Source: Acidobacteriota bacterium
GTDB lineage: Bacteria > Acidobacteriota > UBA6911 > JACQSX01
Reading direction: 5' to 3'
Length of the DNA: 40,516 bases
Assembly (NCBI GenBank): GCA_016211105.1
Contig: JACQSX010000019.1
Span: forward strand, 1-40,516
Part shown: piece after piece, positions 8,235 to 17,382 of the stretch
Layout: each line of letters opens with the position of its first letter
Position numbering within the stretch: position 1 is the first letter of the stretch
Position numbers and translations under genes: made by a program
The notes under the pieces: model-generated
Database searches by the model: none
What the model was told of the DNA's origin: nothing
The model's input: the letters and a program-made list of their open reading frames with translations, nothing else

Positions 8235-9179
8235 ATGAGCGATTTGGAGCGCAGCATTGCGGACTTAAAAGAACGGATTGAAGAATTTCAGGCGCTGCCT
8301 CCTTCTCAAGACCAGCAGGCGGAGCTTCGGGGAATGCGTCAAACACTGGAACAGTTGCGACGGCGCGTGGACACAAACCAACAGAAACCATTGGACGCCT
8401 GGGAACGCACTCTTCTCGCGCGTCATGACCAACGCCCTTATACGCTGGATATGATCAACCTCATTTTCCGGAACTTCAGTGAAATCCACGGAGATCGTCG
8501 ATATCGGGATGATCCGGCGATGATTTGTGGTTTCGCCATGTTCGATGGAAAGCCAATTGTCGTTGTAGGCCAGCAAAAGGGTCGAAATATGAAACAGCGG
8601 ATTTTCCGCAATTATGGAATGCCTAAGCCCGAAGGCTATCGAAAAGCAATCCGCGTGATGAAGTTGGGGGATAAATTTGGTTTACCGATTCTGACCTTGA
8701 TCGATACGCCGGGAGCTTATCCTGGCATCGGCGCCGAAGAACGCGGGCAGGCAGAAGCGATTGCATACAATCTGCGCGAAATGGCCAAACTCTCCGTACC
8801 GGTAATCATCACCGTGCTGGGGGAAGGTGGCAGTGGTGGCGCCCTTGGCATCGGCGTTGGAGACCGTGTACTGATGCTTGAGAATGCGACCTATTCAGTC
8901 ATCACTCCCGAAAGCTGTTCGGCCATCTTGTGGAAAGATCAATTGCACGCTCGCGAAGCGGCGAACGGTCTGCGTTTGTCAGCGCAGGATCTACTCGACC
9001 TGCAACTGATCGATGAAATCGTAATGGAACCGTGCGGAGGAGCCCATACCAATCACCAGGAGACCGCAAACATCTTGGCAGACCGCTTGCGCTTTCACTT
9101 GGCAGAACTGGAAAAGACGTCACCCCAGGAACGAACGAATCTTCGTTACGAGAAATTTCGGAGGATGGGAGCCTATTAG
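8235..9179 (+). CDS. accA: acetyl-CoA carboxylase carboxyltransferase subunit alpha
   Basis: 314 residues, normal for AccA. With AccD it forms the carboxyltransferase that moves the carboxyl group from biotin to acetyl-CoA, making malonyl-CoA for fatty-acid synthesis. A coiled N-terminal helix (LERSIADLKERIEEFQAL) is followed by the crotonase-like core: RPYTLDMINLIFRNFSEIHGDR, then QKGRNMKQRIFRNYGMPKPEGY, then TLIDTPGAYPGIGAEERGQ. The GEGGSGGALGIGVGDRVLMLE oxyanion-hole region and ATYSVITPESCSAILW are intact. It sits four bases after dnaE. No accD is in the window. Confidence 0.97.
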   Translation: MSDLERSIADLKERIEEFQALPPSQDQQAELRGMRQTLEQLRRRVDTNQQKPLDAWERTLLARHDQRPYTLDMINLIFRNFSEIHGDRRYRDDPAMICGFAMFDGKPIVVVGQQKGRNMKQRIFRNYGMPKPEGYRKAIRVMKLGDKFGLPILTLIDTPGAYPGIGAEERGQAEAIAYNLREMAKLSVPVIITVLGEGGSGGALGIGVGDRVLMLENATYSVITPESCSAILWKDQLHAREAANGLRLSAQDLLDLQLIDEIVMEPCGGAHTNHQETANILADRLRFHLAELEKTSPQERTNLRYEKFRRMGAY

Positions 9180-9219
9180 TGCCTAGCGATGCCTACTCGT
9201 CATGCCTGACACTTCGATT

Positions 9220-9225
9220 TATAAT
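9220..9225 (+). promoter_or_regulatory. consensus -10 box upstream of the Mut7-C gene
   Basis: A perfect TATAAT lies 21 bases before the ATG at 9247, within an AT-rich stretch after accA. No matching -35 hexamer is present at the right distance. A GGGTGGA ribosome-binding site at 9238-9243 follows, which supports 9247 as the start. Confidence 0.4.
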
Positions 9226-9246
9226 TATTTAAGTACGGGTGGATTT

Positions 9247-9738
9247 ATGTTACATGCCGCGACTTCTTCGATGCCGCGTTTCGCCGCGGACGTCATGCTG
9301 GGGCGCTTGGCGCGCTGGCTCAGAGCCAGTGGTCTAGACGTGCACTATGACAATCGGGTCAGCGATGATCAGCTCGTTCAAATCTTCCTGAAAGAAAAGC
9401 GGTGGATTGTGACTCGAGACAGCGGGCTGGTCCGCCGCCGGGTGTTACGGCGGGCGATTTTCATCGAGTCAGAAATTTTAGAACAGCAACTAGGGGAGTT
9501 TTTCGAAAAGACGAGATTCATTCTGGACAGAAACGCTTTACGTCCCTTCTCCCGATGTATCGATTGCAACGAGCAACTGAAGCCTGCGGCTCGGGAGCAG
9601 GCCAGGGTCCGGGTACCTCCTTACGTGTTTCAACAGCACGATATTTTTAAGTTCTGCCCGAAGTGTCACAAGATTTTCTGGGCAGGCACCCACCGGGACC
9701 GCATCCAGGCTTTGTTAAACAGGTCCTGTCCACTCTAA
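9247..9738 (+). CDS. Mut7-C RNase domain protein (PF01927)
   Basis: 163 residues from the ATG chosen at 9247 because of the GGGTGGA site just upstream; the frame is open 15 codons earlier. It matches the Mut7-C family: a PIN-like N-terminal part, RFAADVMLGRLARWLRASGLDVHYD, then WIVTRDSGLVRRR and AIFIESEI, with conserved acidic residues. A C-terminal zinc ribbon has two Cys pairs, CIDCNEQL and FKFCPKCHKIFWAGTHRDR. The family takes its name from the C-terminal domain of the Mut-7 exonuclease; bacterial stand-alone copies are poorly characterised and presumed to act on RNA. It follows accA by 67 bases and may have its own promoter. Confidence 0.85.
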   Translation: MLHAATSSMPRFAADVMLGRLARWLRASGLDVHYDNRVSDDQLVQIFLKEKRWIVTRDSGLVRRRVLRRAIFIESEILEQQLGEFFEKTRFILDRNALRPFSRCIDCNEQLKPAAREQARVRVPPYVFQQHDIFKFCPKCHKIFWAGTHRDRIQALLNRSCPL

Positions 9739-9792
9739 GGACTGGGCCTTCATTGGGTGATCCGTGCCGCAGTGGCAATTCAAAAGGGCGCG

Positions 9793-9842
9793 ACTAGAGC
9801 ACTAGAGCAGAGGCGCTTGCCTTCCCTGATATACCTGATATA
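9793..9842 (+). repeat. two short tandem duplications in the promoter region of the secreted repeat protein
   Basis: ACTAGAGC occurs twice head to tail at 9793-9808, and CCTGATATA twice at 9825-9833 and 9834-9842. Both lie within the 238-base gap before the secreted-protein gene. The second pair overlaps the -10 box of the predicted promoter, so a regulator or slippage-based phase variation could act here. Neither pair is long enough to be certain. Confidence 0.5.
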
Positions 9843-9844
9843 CT
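9817..9844 (+). promoter_or_regulatory. candidate promoter of the secreted repeat protein
   Basis: TTGCCT (9817-9822) and TATACT (9839-9844) are separated by 16 bases. Transcription would start near 9851, leaving a leader of about 125 bases before the ATG at 9977. That ATG is preceded by a strong GGGAGGAA ribosome site. Confidence 0.4.
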
Positions 9845-9976
9845 TCTTTGGTTTGCTGTCACCGGGCGTCCAGCACTTTGGCTGCAGGCAGGTGCCATGC
9901 GCAACACAAATCGTCTCTGCACAGTTCGTCCTATTTCGAAAACGACATCTAACCTTGTTCAAACTGGGAGGAATCC

Positions 9977-12643
9977 ATGAAAGTTGCGCGTTTGGCAATC
10001 TTCTATTTCTGTTTCTGCTCAGCCAGCTTGCTTCTCGCACAGCAAGTCTACTACCTGCCCCAAGTAGCAAACGGGCAGTTCTCAGGTGGTAAATTCCGAA
10101 CCACCTTCCTGGCCTTCAATAACACCAACGGGAGCGTGACAGTCACGATTGTATTAACCCGGGACGACGGCACGGCTTTGCAGGTCACGATTCCCGAACT
10201 GGGGACCAGTGACCGGTTCACCTTTACGTTGGACCCCGGCGCCTCGCGCATACTGCAGACCGACGGCTCAGGGACGGCGACCTCAGGCGCGGCCACCGTG
10301 ACTGCGAGTGCCGCCATCGGTGTCTCAGCTATCTTTTCGATTTTTGACGCTCAAGATACTTTCCTCACGGAGGCCGGAGTGGGGAGCTCGGACCCGCTGA
10401 CTGAGTTTGTCATTGCCGTGGATACAACCGGAACCTTTAATACGGGCTTGGCCTTATTTAATTTTGGCAGCGACACGGCGTCGATTCGGCTACGTATCAT
10501 CGACACCTCCGGTTTGGAGCGGGACAGCGTCCCCTTGGCTTTAGGTCGGGGGGGTCATGTCGCGAAATTTGTTTCAGAGTTCTTTCCCGCAGTCACGAAC
10601 TTTCGCGGCACGCTCGTGGTCTCAAGCACGATGCCCGTCGCAGCTTTGACTTTGCGCCAAAACTCTTCGCCGCTGTCTTTTACTACCCTTCCTGTTGTCT
10701 CGCGGGCCAGTACCCAGCTTGAATTTAGCCTTCCTCAGGTCGCTAACGGTCCTTTGTCTGGAGGGATCATACGCACCACGTTCCTAGTCTTTAATATCTC
10801 TGGCGCCCGCGCCACGGTAACGATCACCCTCACCAAGGATGACGGCTCACCTTTCGTCGTGACCATTCCAGAATTGGGAAGCAACAGTACATTCACCGTT
10901 ACTCTGGAACCCGGCGGGGCCACATTTCTGCAAACCGATGGCTTGGGAACGCTAACTGCAGGTGCGGCCGCGGTGACTTCCAACGTAGCGGTCGGCGTGT
11001 CGGCAATTTTCTCAATTTTTGATCCTCAGGGACGCTTTTTGACAGAGGCTGGAGTAGGTGATTCTCCCGCCCGCACAGAGTTCAGCACTCCGATTGATGT
11101 AACCGACCTGTTCGATACGGGCATTGCTTTTTACAACCGCCTGGCAACCGCCGCCAGCATGACCCTGCGTTTGATTGACCGCAACGGAACCGTGATTGCT
11201 TCCCAAACGATATCCCTCGGCGGCAGGAACCACCTAGCGCGCTTCATATCGGAGTTGTTTGGCGACTCCATCCCCGCTGCGGTCACCTCCGGGTCGGCAC
11301 TGTTTGCCAAAACGGCTGGCACGCCATCGGGCAACCAACCCGAACGATTTGCCGCAGCACGGAGCTTCCGTGGTTCACTGTCAATTTCCGCCTCCGCCGC
11401 CGTTGCCGCGATCACCTTGCGGCAGAACTCGACTCCACTTTCCTTAACCACCCTACCGGTGGCCTCCGGGGCATTTGCAGGCCGGCCGCCTCAAGCAACG
11501 GCGCTGCTATCCCGAACCATAAGCGGGGTGAATGCCACCACCGACGTCACTGTAAATGCCGCGTTGCCACCGGGCTTTCGCCTCAGCGGAACAATCAGTG
11601 GGCCCGGCCAGCCCACGGTGGTAGCTGCACTCGGAAGCGATAGAAGCAACATATTTATCGGTCCAACGAACGTCAACACAAAACGCTACTTGGTGGTCGT
11701 ACCGGCAGATACCTACAACTTGCTGGTATGTCATTTGCAACCAACAACAGTAACCAACACATTTCAGGATCCTAGTCCGGTTCAAGTTGCAAGCGACACC
11801 ACGCGGGATATCACGCTGCCCGCAGTCGGCTCATTCAATGTTTCCGGCGCGGTTTTAGGCGTGGGCACTATCCCGTCGCTGCAATCACCCTCATTAACTT
11901 TCTCCTCCTCGGATGGCAAGACCCAAGGCGTATTCCCTCTTCTCCAGAGCGGCAGCTACCAAGGCCAGCTTCCAAACGGAACATATACGGCAAGCCTCTC
12001 TGGACAGGCGGGGTCCGGACCGTTGCAAATGCAAACGCTCTCCATTTTTAATCTCGGCTCTTTAACCGTAAACGGTGGCGCTACGGGGAATTTTTCTATT
12101 CCCGGTCTTGCGACGGTTTCAGGCTCGATCGGAGGATCAGGGGCAGCCGACGCGTTCTTCCTTACCGTTTCGGCGAGAGACACTTCAGCACTCCAGCCGA
12201 CGACATTTACCGGATGCGGTTTTCCGCCTGACACAAACCTGACAACGGTCTTTGGTGCGCTCATGCCTTACCAGATGACCATGGCCACAGGTCGTAACTA
12301 TGGCATGTCGGTGATGCTGCCGATTCTTGAGGGCGAAAGACCGATTGGAAATCTTACGTTGCCGGTGCCGCCGCGCCAAGTTGCGTTTTCCGGAAACACC
12401 AACCAGGATTTCGACATTCCGGCTCTGCCACAGCGCCCGAAGATTTCAGGTCGTGTGACTGATAGCAGCGGCAATGGTGTAAACGGAGCCTTCGTCGTGG
12501 CGCTCACCGAGCAAGTCACCGGAATTCCAGGCTCTTCGTATAGCGGATTCACGACCACCGACTCCAATGGCAATTACAGCTTGCCGGTCTTGAGCGGAAC
12601 GAATTATCAACTTATCTTTTTCCCTCCTCAGCCGCAGCCTTAA
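9977..12643 (+). CDS. secreted protein with two tandem ~220-residue repeats and a carboxypeptidase-regulatory-like C-terminus
   Basis: 888 residues with a signal peptide (MKVARLAIFYFCFCSASLLLA, cleavage before QQ). Residues about 25-242 and 250-500 are two copies of one module. Each begins with LPQVANG..SGG..RTTFL.FN, then shows VTIPELG, LQTDG.GT, A.GVSAIFSIFD and FLTEAGVG. Each closes with LRQNS.PLS.TTLPV. The second copy carries an insert of about 30 residues near SGSALFAKTAG. A linker rich in beta strands follows. The last 70 residues (KISGRVTDSSGNGVNGAFV and TDSNGNYSLPV) form a carboxypeptidase-regulatory-like/Ig fold. There are no catalytic motifs and no sorting signal I recognise. A surface or extracellular binding role is an inference. 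The strong ribosome site GGAGGAA fixes the start. Confidence 0.85.
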   Translation: MKVARLAIFYFCFCSASLLLAQQVYYLPQVANGQFSGGKFRTTFLAFNNTNGSVTVTIVLTRDDGTALQVTIPELGTSDRFTFTLDPGASRILQTDGSGTATSGAATVTASAAIGVSAIFSIFDAQDTFLTEAGVGSSDPLTEFVIAVDTTGTFNTGLALFNFGSDTASIRLRIIDTSGLERDSVPLALGRGGHVAKFVSEFFPAVTNFRGTLVVSSTMPVAALTLRQNSSPLSFTTLPVVSRASTQLEFSLPQVANGPLSGGIIRTTFLVFNISGARATVTITLTKDDGSPFVVTIPELGSNSTFTVTLEPGGATFLQTDGLGTLTAGAAAVTSNVAVGVSAIFSIFDPQGRFLTEAGVGDSPARTEFSTPIDVTDLFDTGIAFYNRLATAASMTLRLIDRNGTVIASQTISLGGRNHLARFISELFGDSIPAAVTSGSALFAKTAGTPSGNQPERFAAARSFRGSLSISASAAVAAITLRQNSTPLSLTTLPVASGAFAGRPPQATALLSRTISGVNATTDVTVNAALPPGFRLSGTISGPGQPTVVAALGSDRSNIFIGPTNVNTKRYLVVVPADTYNLLVCHLQPTTVTNTFQDPSPVQVASDTTRDITLPAVGSFNVSGAVLGVGTIPSLQSPSLTFSSSDGKTQGVFPLLQSGSYQGQLPNGTYTASLSGQAGSGPLQMQTLSIFNLGSLTVNGGATGNFSIPGLATVSGSIGGSGAADAFFLTVSARDTSALQPTTFTGCGFPPDTNLTTVFGALMPYQMTMATGRNYGMSVMLPILEGERPIGNLTLPVPPRQVAFSGNTNQDFDIPALPQRPKISGRVTDSSGNGVNGAFVVALTEQVTGIPGSSYSGFTTTDSNGNYSLPVLSGTNYQLIFFPPQPQP

Positions 12644-12679
12644 ACCTAAGGAGTCACTCTGCGATCTCAATGCGCGCCC

Positions 12680-12706
12680 TAGAGACGCCCCACCGGGGAG
12701 TCTCTA
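12680..12706. terminator. strong hairpin between convergent genes, probable bidirectional terminator
   Basis: TAGAGAC-G-CCCC, loop ACC, GGGG-A-GTCTCTA: eleven base pairs with one internal G-A mismatch. It lies between the ends of the secreted-protein gene (12643) and mutM (12724, opposite strand), the expected place for a shared terminator. The following T-run on the plus strand is short (CGATTT), so termination efficiency is uncertain. Confidence 0.65.
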
Positions 12707-12723
12707 CGATTTGAAGCGACTTT

Positions 12724-13695
12724 TCAGACGACGTTATCATCATTGTGAAACGGACGCCGCCTTCGCCGCTGGCAGAAAGGGCAATAGTACGCGGTCCGCT
12801 GCCCTTGTGAGAGGGTCCTCAGAGCGGCGCGGCAGCGGGGACACTTGCGATCGCCCCAGCGATGCGGCAATAGGAACGTGGCCGGATACCGTTCCATTTT
12901 CGATCCAAGCTGCACGGCTTGCCGTAGAATGCTCTTCATCTTATCGAAGACCTTGTCCCATTCCTCTGGCTTCAGTGAGGCGGGACGGCGGCAAGGGTGG
13001 ATCGAACTCTGGAACAGAATTTCATCGGCATACAAATTCCCAATTCCCGCAAGCAGCTTCTGGTTCATCAATCCTTGTTTAATGGCCTGACCAGATCGTC
13101 CTAGGATTCTTTGCAGCAACCGGGAAGAATTGATTCCGGAAAGCGCGTCCGGTCCAAGATTTTTTACGCGATCGAACTTTTCTAATTCAGCGACCCACCA
13201 TATGCCACCAAAACGTCTCGGATTGATATAGTGCAGCAAGCTCCCATCCTGGAACAGAAACGCGGTTCTCGAATGGGCCGGAACGCGACGGTCCGACTTT
13301 GTAAAGCAAAGGTAACCATTCATCCCAAAATGAATCGCAATGCAGGCCTTTGACTCCACCAAGTCGTTAGGTTCATGATCCAATTCCCACGCGTGAAGTT
13401 CCAGGCTCTCGATCTCAGGTTTGCCGACTGGATCTCGACCCACCCCGAACTTGGAACGCCGACCAAGAAATGGATCGGCAATTTGGCTGGTTGATGCCTC
13501 CAGATATGCGATCAAGTATTTGCCACGGCGCGCAGTAGCGACAAACTGTCCTCCCATCAAGCGCCTTTCGATATCCGACGCCGCCATCCCCGGAAAATTC
13601 TTCGAATCCGTGATGTTCACTGCTCGGATAGTTTTCCTCAGCGCATGGCGATTGAAATAACGTCGATACGTCTCGACTTCCGGCAATTCGGGCAT
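12724..13695 (-). CDS. mutM: formamidopyrimidine-DNA glycosylase (Fpg/Nei family)
   Basis: Base-excision repair enzyme that removes oxidised purines such as 8-oxoguanine. It begins MPELPEVETYRRYF: the Pro after the initiator Met is the catalytic nucleophile and the next Glu the acid. A beta-hairpin lysine appears in ATARRGKYLIAYL. The helix-two-turn-helix core includes KQGLMNQKLLAGIGNLYADEILF. The C-terminal zinc finger has four cysteines (CPRCRAALRTLSQG and YYCPFCQ) and the conserved Arg in QGQRTAYY. At 323 residues it is about 50 longer than typical Fpg, the extra lying mostly after LGRRSKFGVGRDP and in a basic tail (RRRRRPF). It is the last gene of the long minus-strand run, 42 bases after mutL. 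Confidence 0.93.
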   Translation of the reverse strand: MPELPEVETYRRYFNRHALRKTIRAVNITDSKNFPGMAASDIERRLMGGQFVATARRGKYLIAYLEASTSQIADPFLGRRSKFGVGRDPVGKPEIESLELHAWELDHEPNDLVESKACIAIHFGMNGYLCFTKSDRRVPAHSRTAFLFQDGSLLHYINPRRFGGIWWVAELEKFDRVKNLGPDALSGINSSRLLQRILGRSGQAIKQGLMNQKLLAGIGNLYADEILFQSSIHPCRRPASLKPEEWDKVFDKMKSILRQAVQLGSKMERYPATFLLPHRWGDRKCPRCRAALRTLSQGQRTAYYCPFCQRRRRRPFHNDDNVV

Positions 13696-13737
13696 TACGA
13701 AGTTTTACCCACGCCAAGCACCGGTGCCCCAGAGGAT

Positions 13738-15564
13738 TCAGATTCTCTTGAAATTCCGCAATAGATCGTACAGGCCAAGTCGAAACAATATCGGCCGGCC
13801 GTGGGGACAGGTGGTGGGATTCTCAGTCTGGTAAAGCTCATCAATGAGCCACTGCATTTTCTCCACGGTTAACTCTGTATTGATCTTAATTGCAGCTCGG
13901 CAGGCAATCGAAACCGCAATTCTCTTGCGTACTTCCGTGACATCTGTTTTCTGTTCTGATATTTCCAGACCTTCCAGAAACTCTCTCACCATCAGATCGG
14001 TATCAGCATCTTTAGCCACCACCGGGACTGCCTGGATGACAATGTCGTTGCCGTATGCCTGTGCCTCAAAACCGCCAGTGTTTAACTGGACCAGCAGTTC
14101 AGGGATGAACGCTCGTCTGACGGTCGGCACGGAAATCGTGTGGGGTACCAATAGCCTTTGCGCCGGGACTCTCCCATGGCGCATCTGCCGTACGGCTTGG
14201 TCGTACAAAACCCGCTCGTGGGCTACATGCTGATCAATCACGAAAATGCCCAATCGGTCCACGGCCACAATAAAGCTGCTGCGAAACTGCCCCATGGCTC
14301 GCGGTGGCTCGGAGGATCGAATTTCTGCCATTGCTTCGAATGCCCCTCCGGGCCAAGCGAGATGATCCTCAGGAATCGCCACGTCCGAAACCTCTGTGCT
14401 ACCGGTCGTCATGTCCCTCCGTCCTCTCATCTGCCCGTCCCAATAGGGTGTCTGGTAGGCCAACGCAGCCGCGTTTTCCGGACGCGGCGCAAATGGACCG
14501 AACTGCTGCCCCGAGCACGGCGATTCGCCGCCAGCCGGAACTGAAACCGAGCGCTCCGGATAGTCAGGGACACGCTGACACGCGACGAATCCGTGATCGA
14601 TGGCAGCGCGAATCAAACTGAAAAGAGTGGAACTGTCGCGAAAGCGAATTTCTGTTTTGGCTGGATGGACATTAACATCAATCTCACAGGAAGGGATCTC
14701 CACAAAGAGTAACGTCGCCGGGTACGTCCCTGCGGGTATCAGTTGCCGATAGGCAGCCATTACGGCAGAACTGATGGTCTTGTCTCGCACCATCCTTCCA
14801 TTGACGAAAAAAAGCTGTGAATACCGATTGCTATGTTGTTCGTGCGGTAGCGACGTAAATCCAAAAACGCGCATCGATCCGCGCCCTTCCTCAAAAGGAA
14901 CAAGATTATCGAGAAACTCCTTCCCGTAAACCTGGAAGATACGCTCTCGTATGTCCGCCACCGGCGGCGCCGAGAAAACGGAGCCCCGCTCGTTTTCCAC
15001 CTCGAAGTGTACCTCCGGACGCGCAATGGCATACTGCGCAATCAGGCGCATCGAATGGGAAAGCTCCGTGGACGGAGCCTTAACGAACTTCTTCCGGGCA
15101 GGCACATTGAAAAACAAGTCCTGCACGTCTACCTCGGTTCCCTCCGGCCAACCCGTCTCCCGGACAGAACAGATTCGTCCTCCCTCGATGACAATCTCGG
15201 TCCCGGAAGCATCTCCCCGAGCGCGACTTTTCAGCGTCAGCCGGGAAACCGATGCAATCGACGGCAGCGCTTCGCCACGGAAACCTAGTGTCTGAATTCG
15301 ATTTAGATCCTCGATCTGCCGAATCTTGCTGGTGGCGTGCCGCGCAAAAGCCAGTTCCACATCGACCCGCTCCATGCCGATGCCATTGTCGCGCACCCTG
15401 ACTCGTTGGCGCCCGCCTGCTCGCAATTCGATTTCAATGCGGCGGCTTTCGGCGTCGAGTGAATTCTCAATCAGCTCCTTAACGACCGAGGCGGGGCGTT
15501 CCACGACTTCGCCGGCCGCGATTTGATGTGCGACGGTTTCCGAAAGGACTTGGATACGGCCCAT
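13738..15564 (-). CDS. mutL: DNA mismatch repair protein MutL
   Basis: 608 residues. The GHKL ATPase half has the standard motifs IAAGEVVERPASVVKELIEN, DNGIGM, FARHATSKI and TLGFRGEALPSIASV. The C-terminal dimerisation/endonuclease half begins near residue 420. Its metal-site motif near residue 444 reads DQHVAHERVLYD rather than DQHAxxExxxxE: the second residue change is conservative and the last Glu is Asp. CPHGRP near 585 is intact, so this looks like an endonuclease-type MutL with a slightly altered site. The ATG overlaps the aspS stop by one base (TAATG), implying coupled translation. MutS is not in the window. Confidence 0.96.
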   Translation of the reverse strand: MGRIQVLSETVAHQIAAGEVVERPASVVKELIENSLDAESRRIEIELRAGGRQRVRVRDNGIGMERVDVELAFARHATSKIRQIEDLNRIQTLGFRGEALPSIASVSRLTLKSRARGDASGTEIVIEGGRICSVRETGWPEGTEVDVQDLFFNVPARKKFVKAPSTELSHSMRLIAQYAIARPEVHFEVENERGSVFSAPPVADIRERIFQVYGKEFLDNLVPFEEGRGSMRVFGFTSLPHEQHSNRYSQLFFVNGRMVRDKTISSAVMAAYRQLIPAGTYPATLLFVEIPSCEIDVNVHPAKTEIRFRDSSTLFSLIRAAIDHGFVACQRVPDYPERSVSVPAGGESPCSGQQFGPFAPRPENAAALAYQTPYWDGQMRGRRDMTTGSTEVSDVAIPEDHLAWPGGAFEAMAEIRSSEPPRAMGQFRSSFIVAVDRLGIFVIDQHVAHERVLYDQAVRQMRHGRVPAQRLLVPHTISVPTVRRAFIPELLVQLNTGGFEAQAYGNDIVIQAVPVVAKDADTDLMVREFLEGLEISEQKTDVTEVRKRIAVSIACRAAIKINTELTVEKMQWLIDELYQTENPTTCPHGRPILFRLGLYDLLRNFKRI

Positions 15565-17342
15565 TATTTTTCAATCCGTAAATGCAGTTCCTTCAGTTGC
15601 TCTGGGCCTACTTCGGAAGGCGAATCCGTCATCAAACAGGTGGCTCGCGCGGTCTTAGGGAAGGCGATCACATCACGGATTGACTTCTCGTCAGCGAGCA
15701 GCATCAAGATCCGGTCCAGTCCCAGAGCAATTCCTCCGTGTGGCGGCGTTCCGTATTGAAGCGCCTCCAGAAAAAAACCGAACTTCCTTTGCGCCTCTTC
15801 GTCTTCATATCCCAGCACCTGAAACACGCGGCGCTGGACATCTTGCCGGTGGATACGGATCGAACCACCGCCGATCTCCATTCCGTTCAACACCAGGTCA
15901 TAAGCCTTGGCGCGAACCTTTTCCGGATTGGAGGCGAGCAATTCCAGATCGCTGTCTACCGGACTAGTAAAAGGATGGTGACAAGGGGAATACTTCTTCT
16001 CACGCTCGTCGTATTCCATCAATGGAAAATCGTGAATCCAAACAAAATGAAAGCGATCTTTTGGAATGAGATCCTGCCGGTGGGCAATATGCAGGCGCAA
16101 AGCTCCCAGGCTCTCCGCGACCATCCGGTAAGACCCTCCAACGAGTAGCAAGATCGATCCTTTCTCACTTCCCGCCTTAGCCAGAATCTTCTCCATCTCC
16201 GACACGCTAACGGTTTTTGGCAACGAACTTTTGATTTCGCTTCCATGTTTAACCCATGCAAGACCGGGCGCTCCGAACTGCCTTACGAATTCGGTCAAAC
16301 CGTCCATCTGGCTGCGAGAGAAAGTCTCACCTCCGTCAACGACCATGCCTTTCACACAGCCTCCGCTGCTGACCGCCTCTCGAAACGGCCCAAACTCGCT
16401 GTCAGCAAACTGGTCGCTGACATCCACAAGTTCCATGGCGAAACGCATGTCCGGCTTGTCGGTGCCATAACGCTTCATCGCTTCCACATAAGGAAGGCGC
16501 GGAAAAGGTAGCTTGACCGATACTCCGATGCGGGAAAACACCGTCGCCATCATTGGTTCGACCAACTCGAATATGGACTGCGGGCGCACAAATGACATTT
16601 CGATGTCGACTTGCGTGAATTCGGGTTGGCGATCCGCGCGCAAATCCTCATCGCGAAAACAACGGACGACTTGAAAATACTTATCGAAACCGGAAACCAT
16701 CAGAAGCTGCTTAAAAAGCTGTGGCGATTGCGGCAGGGCAAAAAACTTGCCTGGGTGCAATCGGCTCGGCACCAAATAGTCCCGAGCCCCCTCCGGGGTA
16801 GACTTTGTCAGCACCGGCGTTTCCACTTCTGCAAAGTCGCGGTCACTTAAGTATTGGCGAATATCAAGGGTGACTTGATGGCGAAGCAGTATATTTTTTT
16901 GAAGGCGTGCGCGACGCAAATCCAGATAACGGTACTTCAAACGCATGTCTTCAGAACCTTGCGAGTCTTCGTTGACAGGAAACGGAGGAGTTTTGGCCAC
17001 ATTCAAGATCTTGATTTCTTCGGCCACTACTTCAATTTCACCGGTGTTCAGTACCGGGTTGACGGTTTCCGGTGAGCGTAGCCTTACCTTGCCGCGCACT
17101 CCCAGCACAAATTCAGACCGAATTTGCTTTGACTTTTCCATCAGGCTGGGACTGGCGTCCGATCGGATCACCACCTGGGTAATTCCTCTACGATCCCGCA
17201 GGTCCACAAAAACCAGATTGCCGAAGTCCCGTCGCCGATCCACCCAGCCCATCAGGGTTACCATGCTGCCCGCGGCGGCCGTGCGCAGCTCCCCGCAGGA
17301 GTGGGTGCGATTCCAATCACCCATGGAATCCAGTGTTATCAC
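15564..17342 (-). CDS. aspS: aspartyl-tRNA synthetase
   Basis: 592 residues, bacterial type. The anticodon-binding OB fold (GWVDRRRDFGNLVFVDLRDR) is followed by the class II catalytic core: motif 2 in FRDEDLRADRQPEFTQVDIE, the large GAD insertion, and motif 3 in GIALGLDRILMLL. At the position of RRRDLG/RRRDHG, which helps distinguish tRNA-Asp-specific from relaxed enzymes, it has RRRDFG, so specificity cannot be called. The GTG at 17342 is chosen because AAAGGAAGAG precedes it at a good distance; an ATG six codons in is the alternative. It lies 40 bases after hisS and overlaps mutL by one base. Confidence 0.96.
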   Translation of the reverse strand: MITLDSMGDWNRTHSCGELRTAAAGSMVTLMGWVDRRRDFGNLVFVDLRDRRGITQVVIRSDASPSLMEKSKQIRSEFVLGVRGKVRLRSPETVNPVLNTGEIEVVAEEIKILNVAKTPPFPVNEDSQGSEDMRLKYRYLDLRRARLQKNILLRHQVTLDIRQYLSDRDFAEVETPVLTKSTPEGARDYLVPSRLHPGKFFALPQSPQLFKQLLMVSGFDKYFQVVRCFRDEDLRADRQPEFTQVDIEMSFVRPQSIFELVEPMMATVFSRIGVSVKLPFPRLPYVEAMKRYGTDKPDMRFAMELVDVSDQFADSEFGPFREAVSSGGCVKGMVVDGGETFSRSQMDGLTEFVRQFGAPGLAWVKHGSEIKSSLPKTVSVSEMEKILAKAGSEKGSILLLVGGSYRMVAESLGALRLHIAHRQDLIPKDRFHFVWIHDFPLMEYDEREKKYSPCHHPFTSPVDSDLELLASNPEKVRAKAYDLVLNGMEIGGGSIRIHRQDVQRRVFQVLGYEDEEAQRKFGFFLEALQYGTPPHGGIALGLDRILMLLADEKSIRDVIAFPKTARATCLMTDSPSEVGPEQLKELHLRIEK

Positions 17343-17382
17343 TTATGCTCTTCCTTTCCCTTTTCTTCAATTCCGGCGCATA

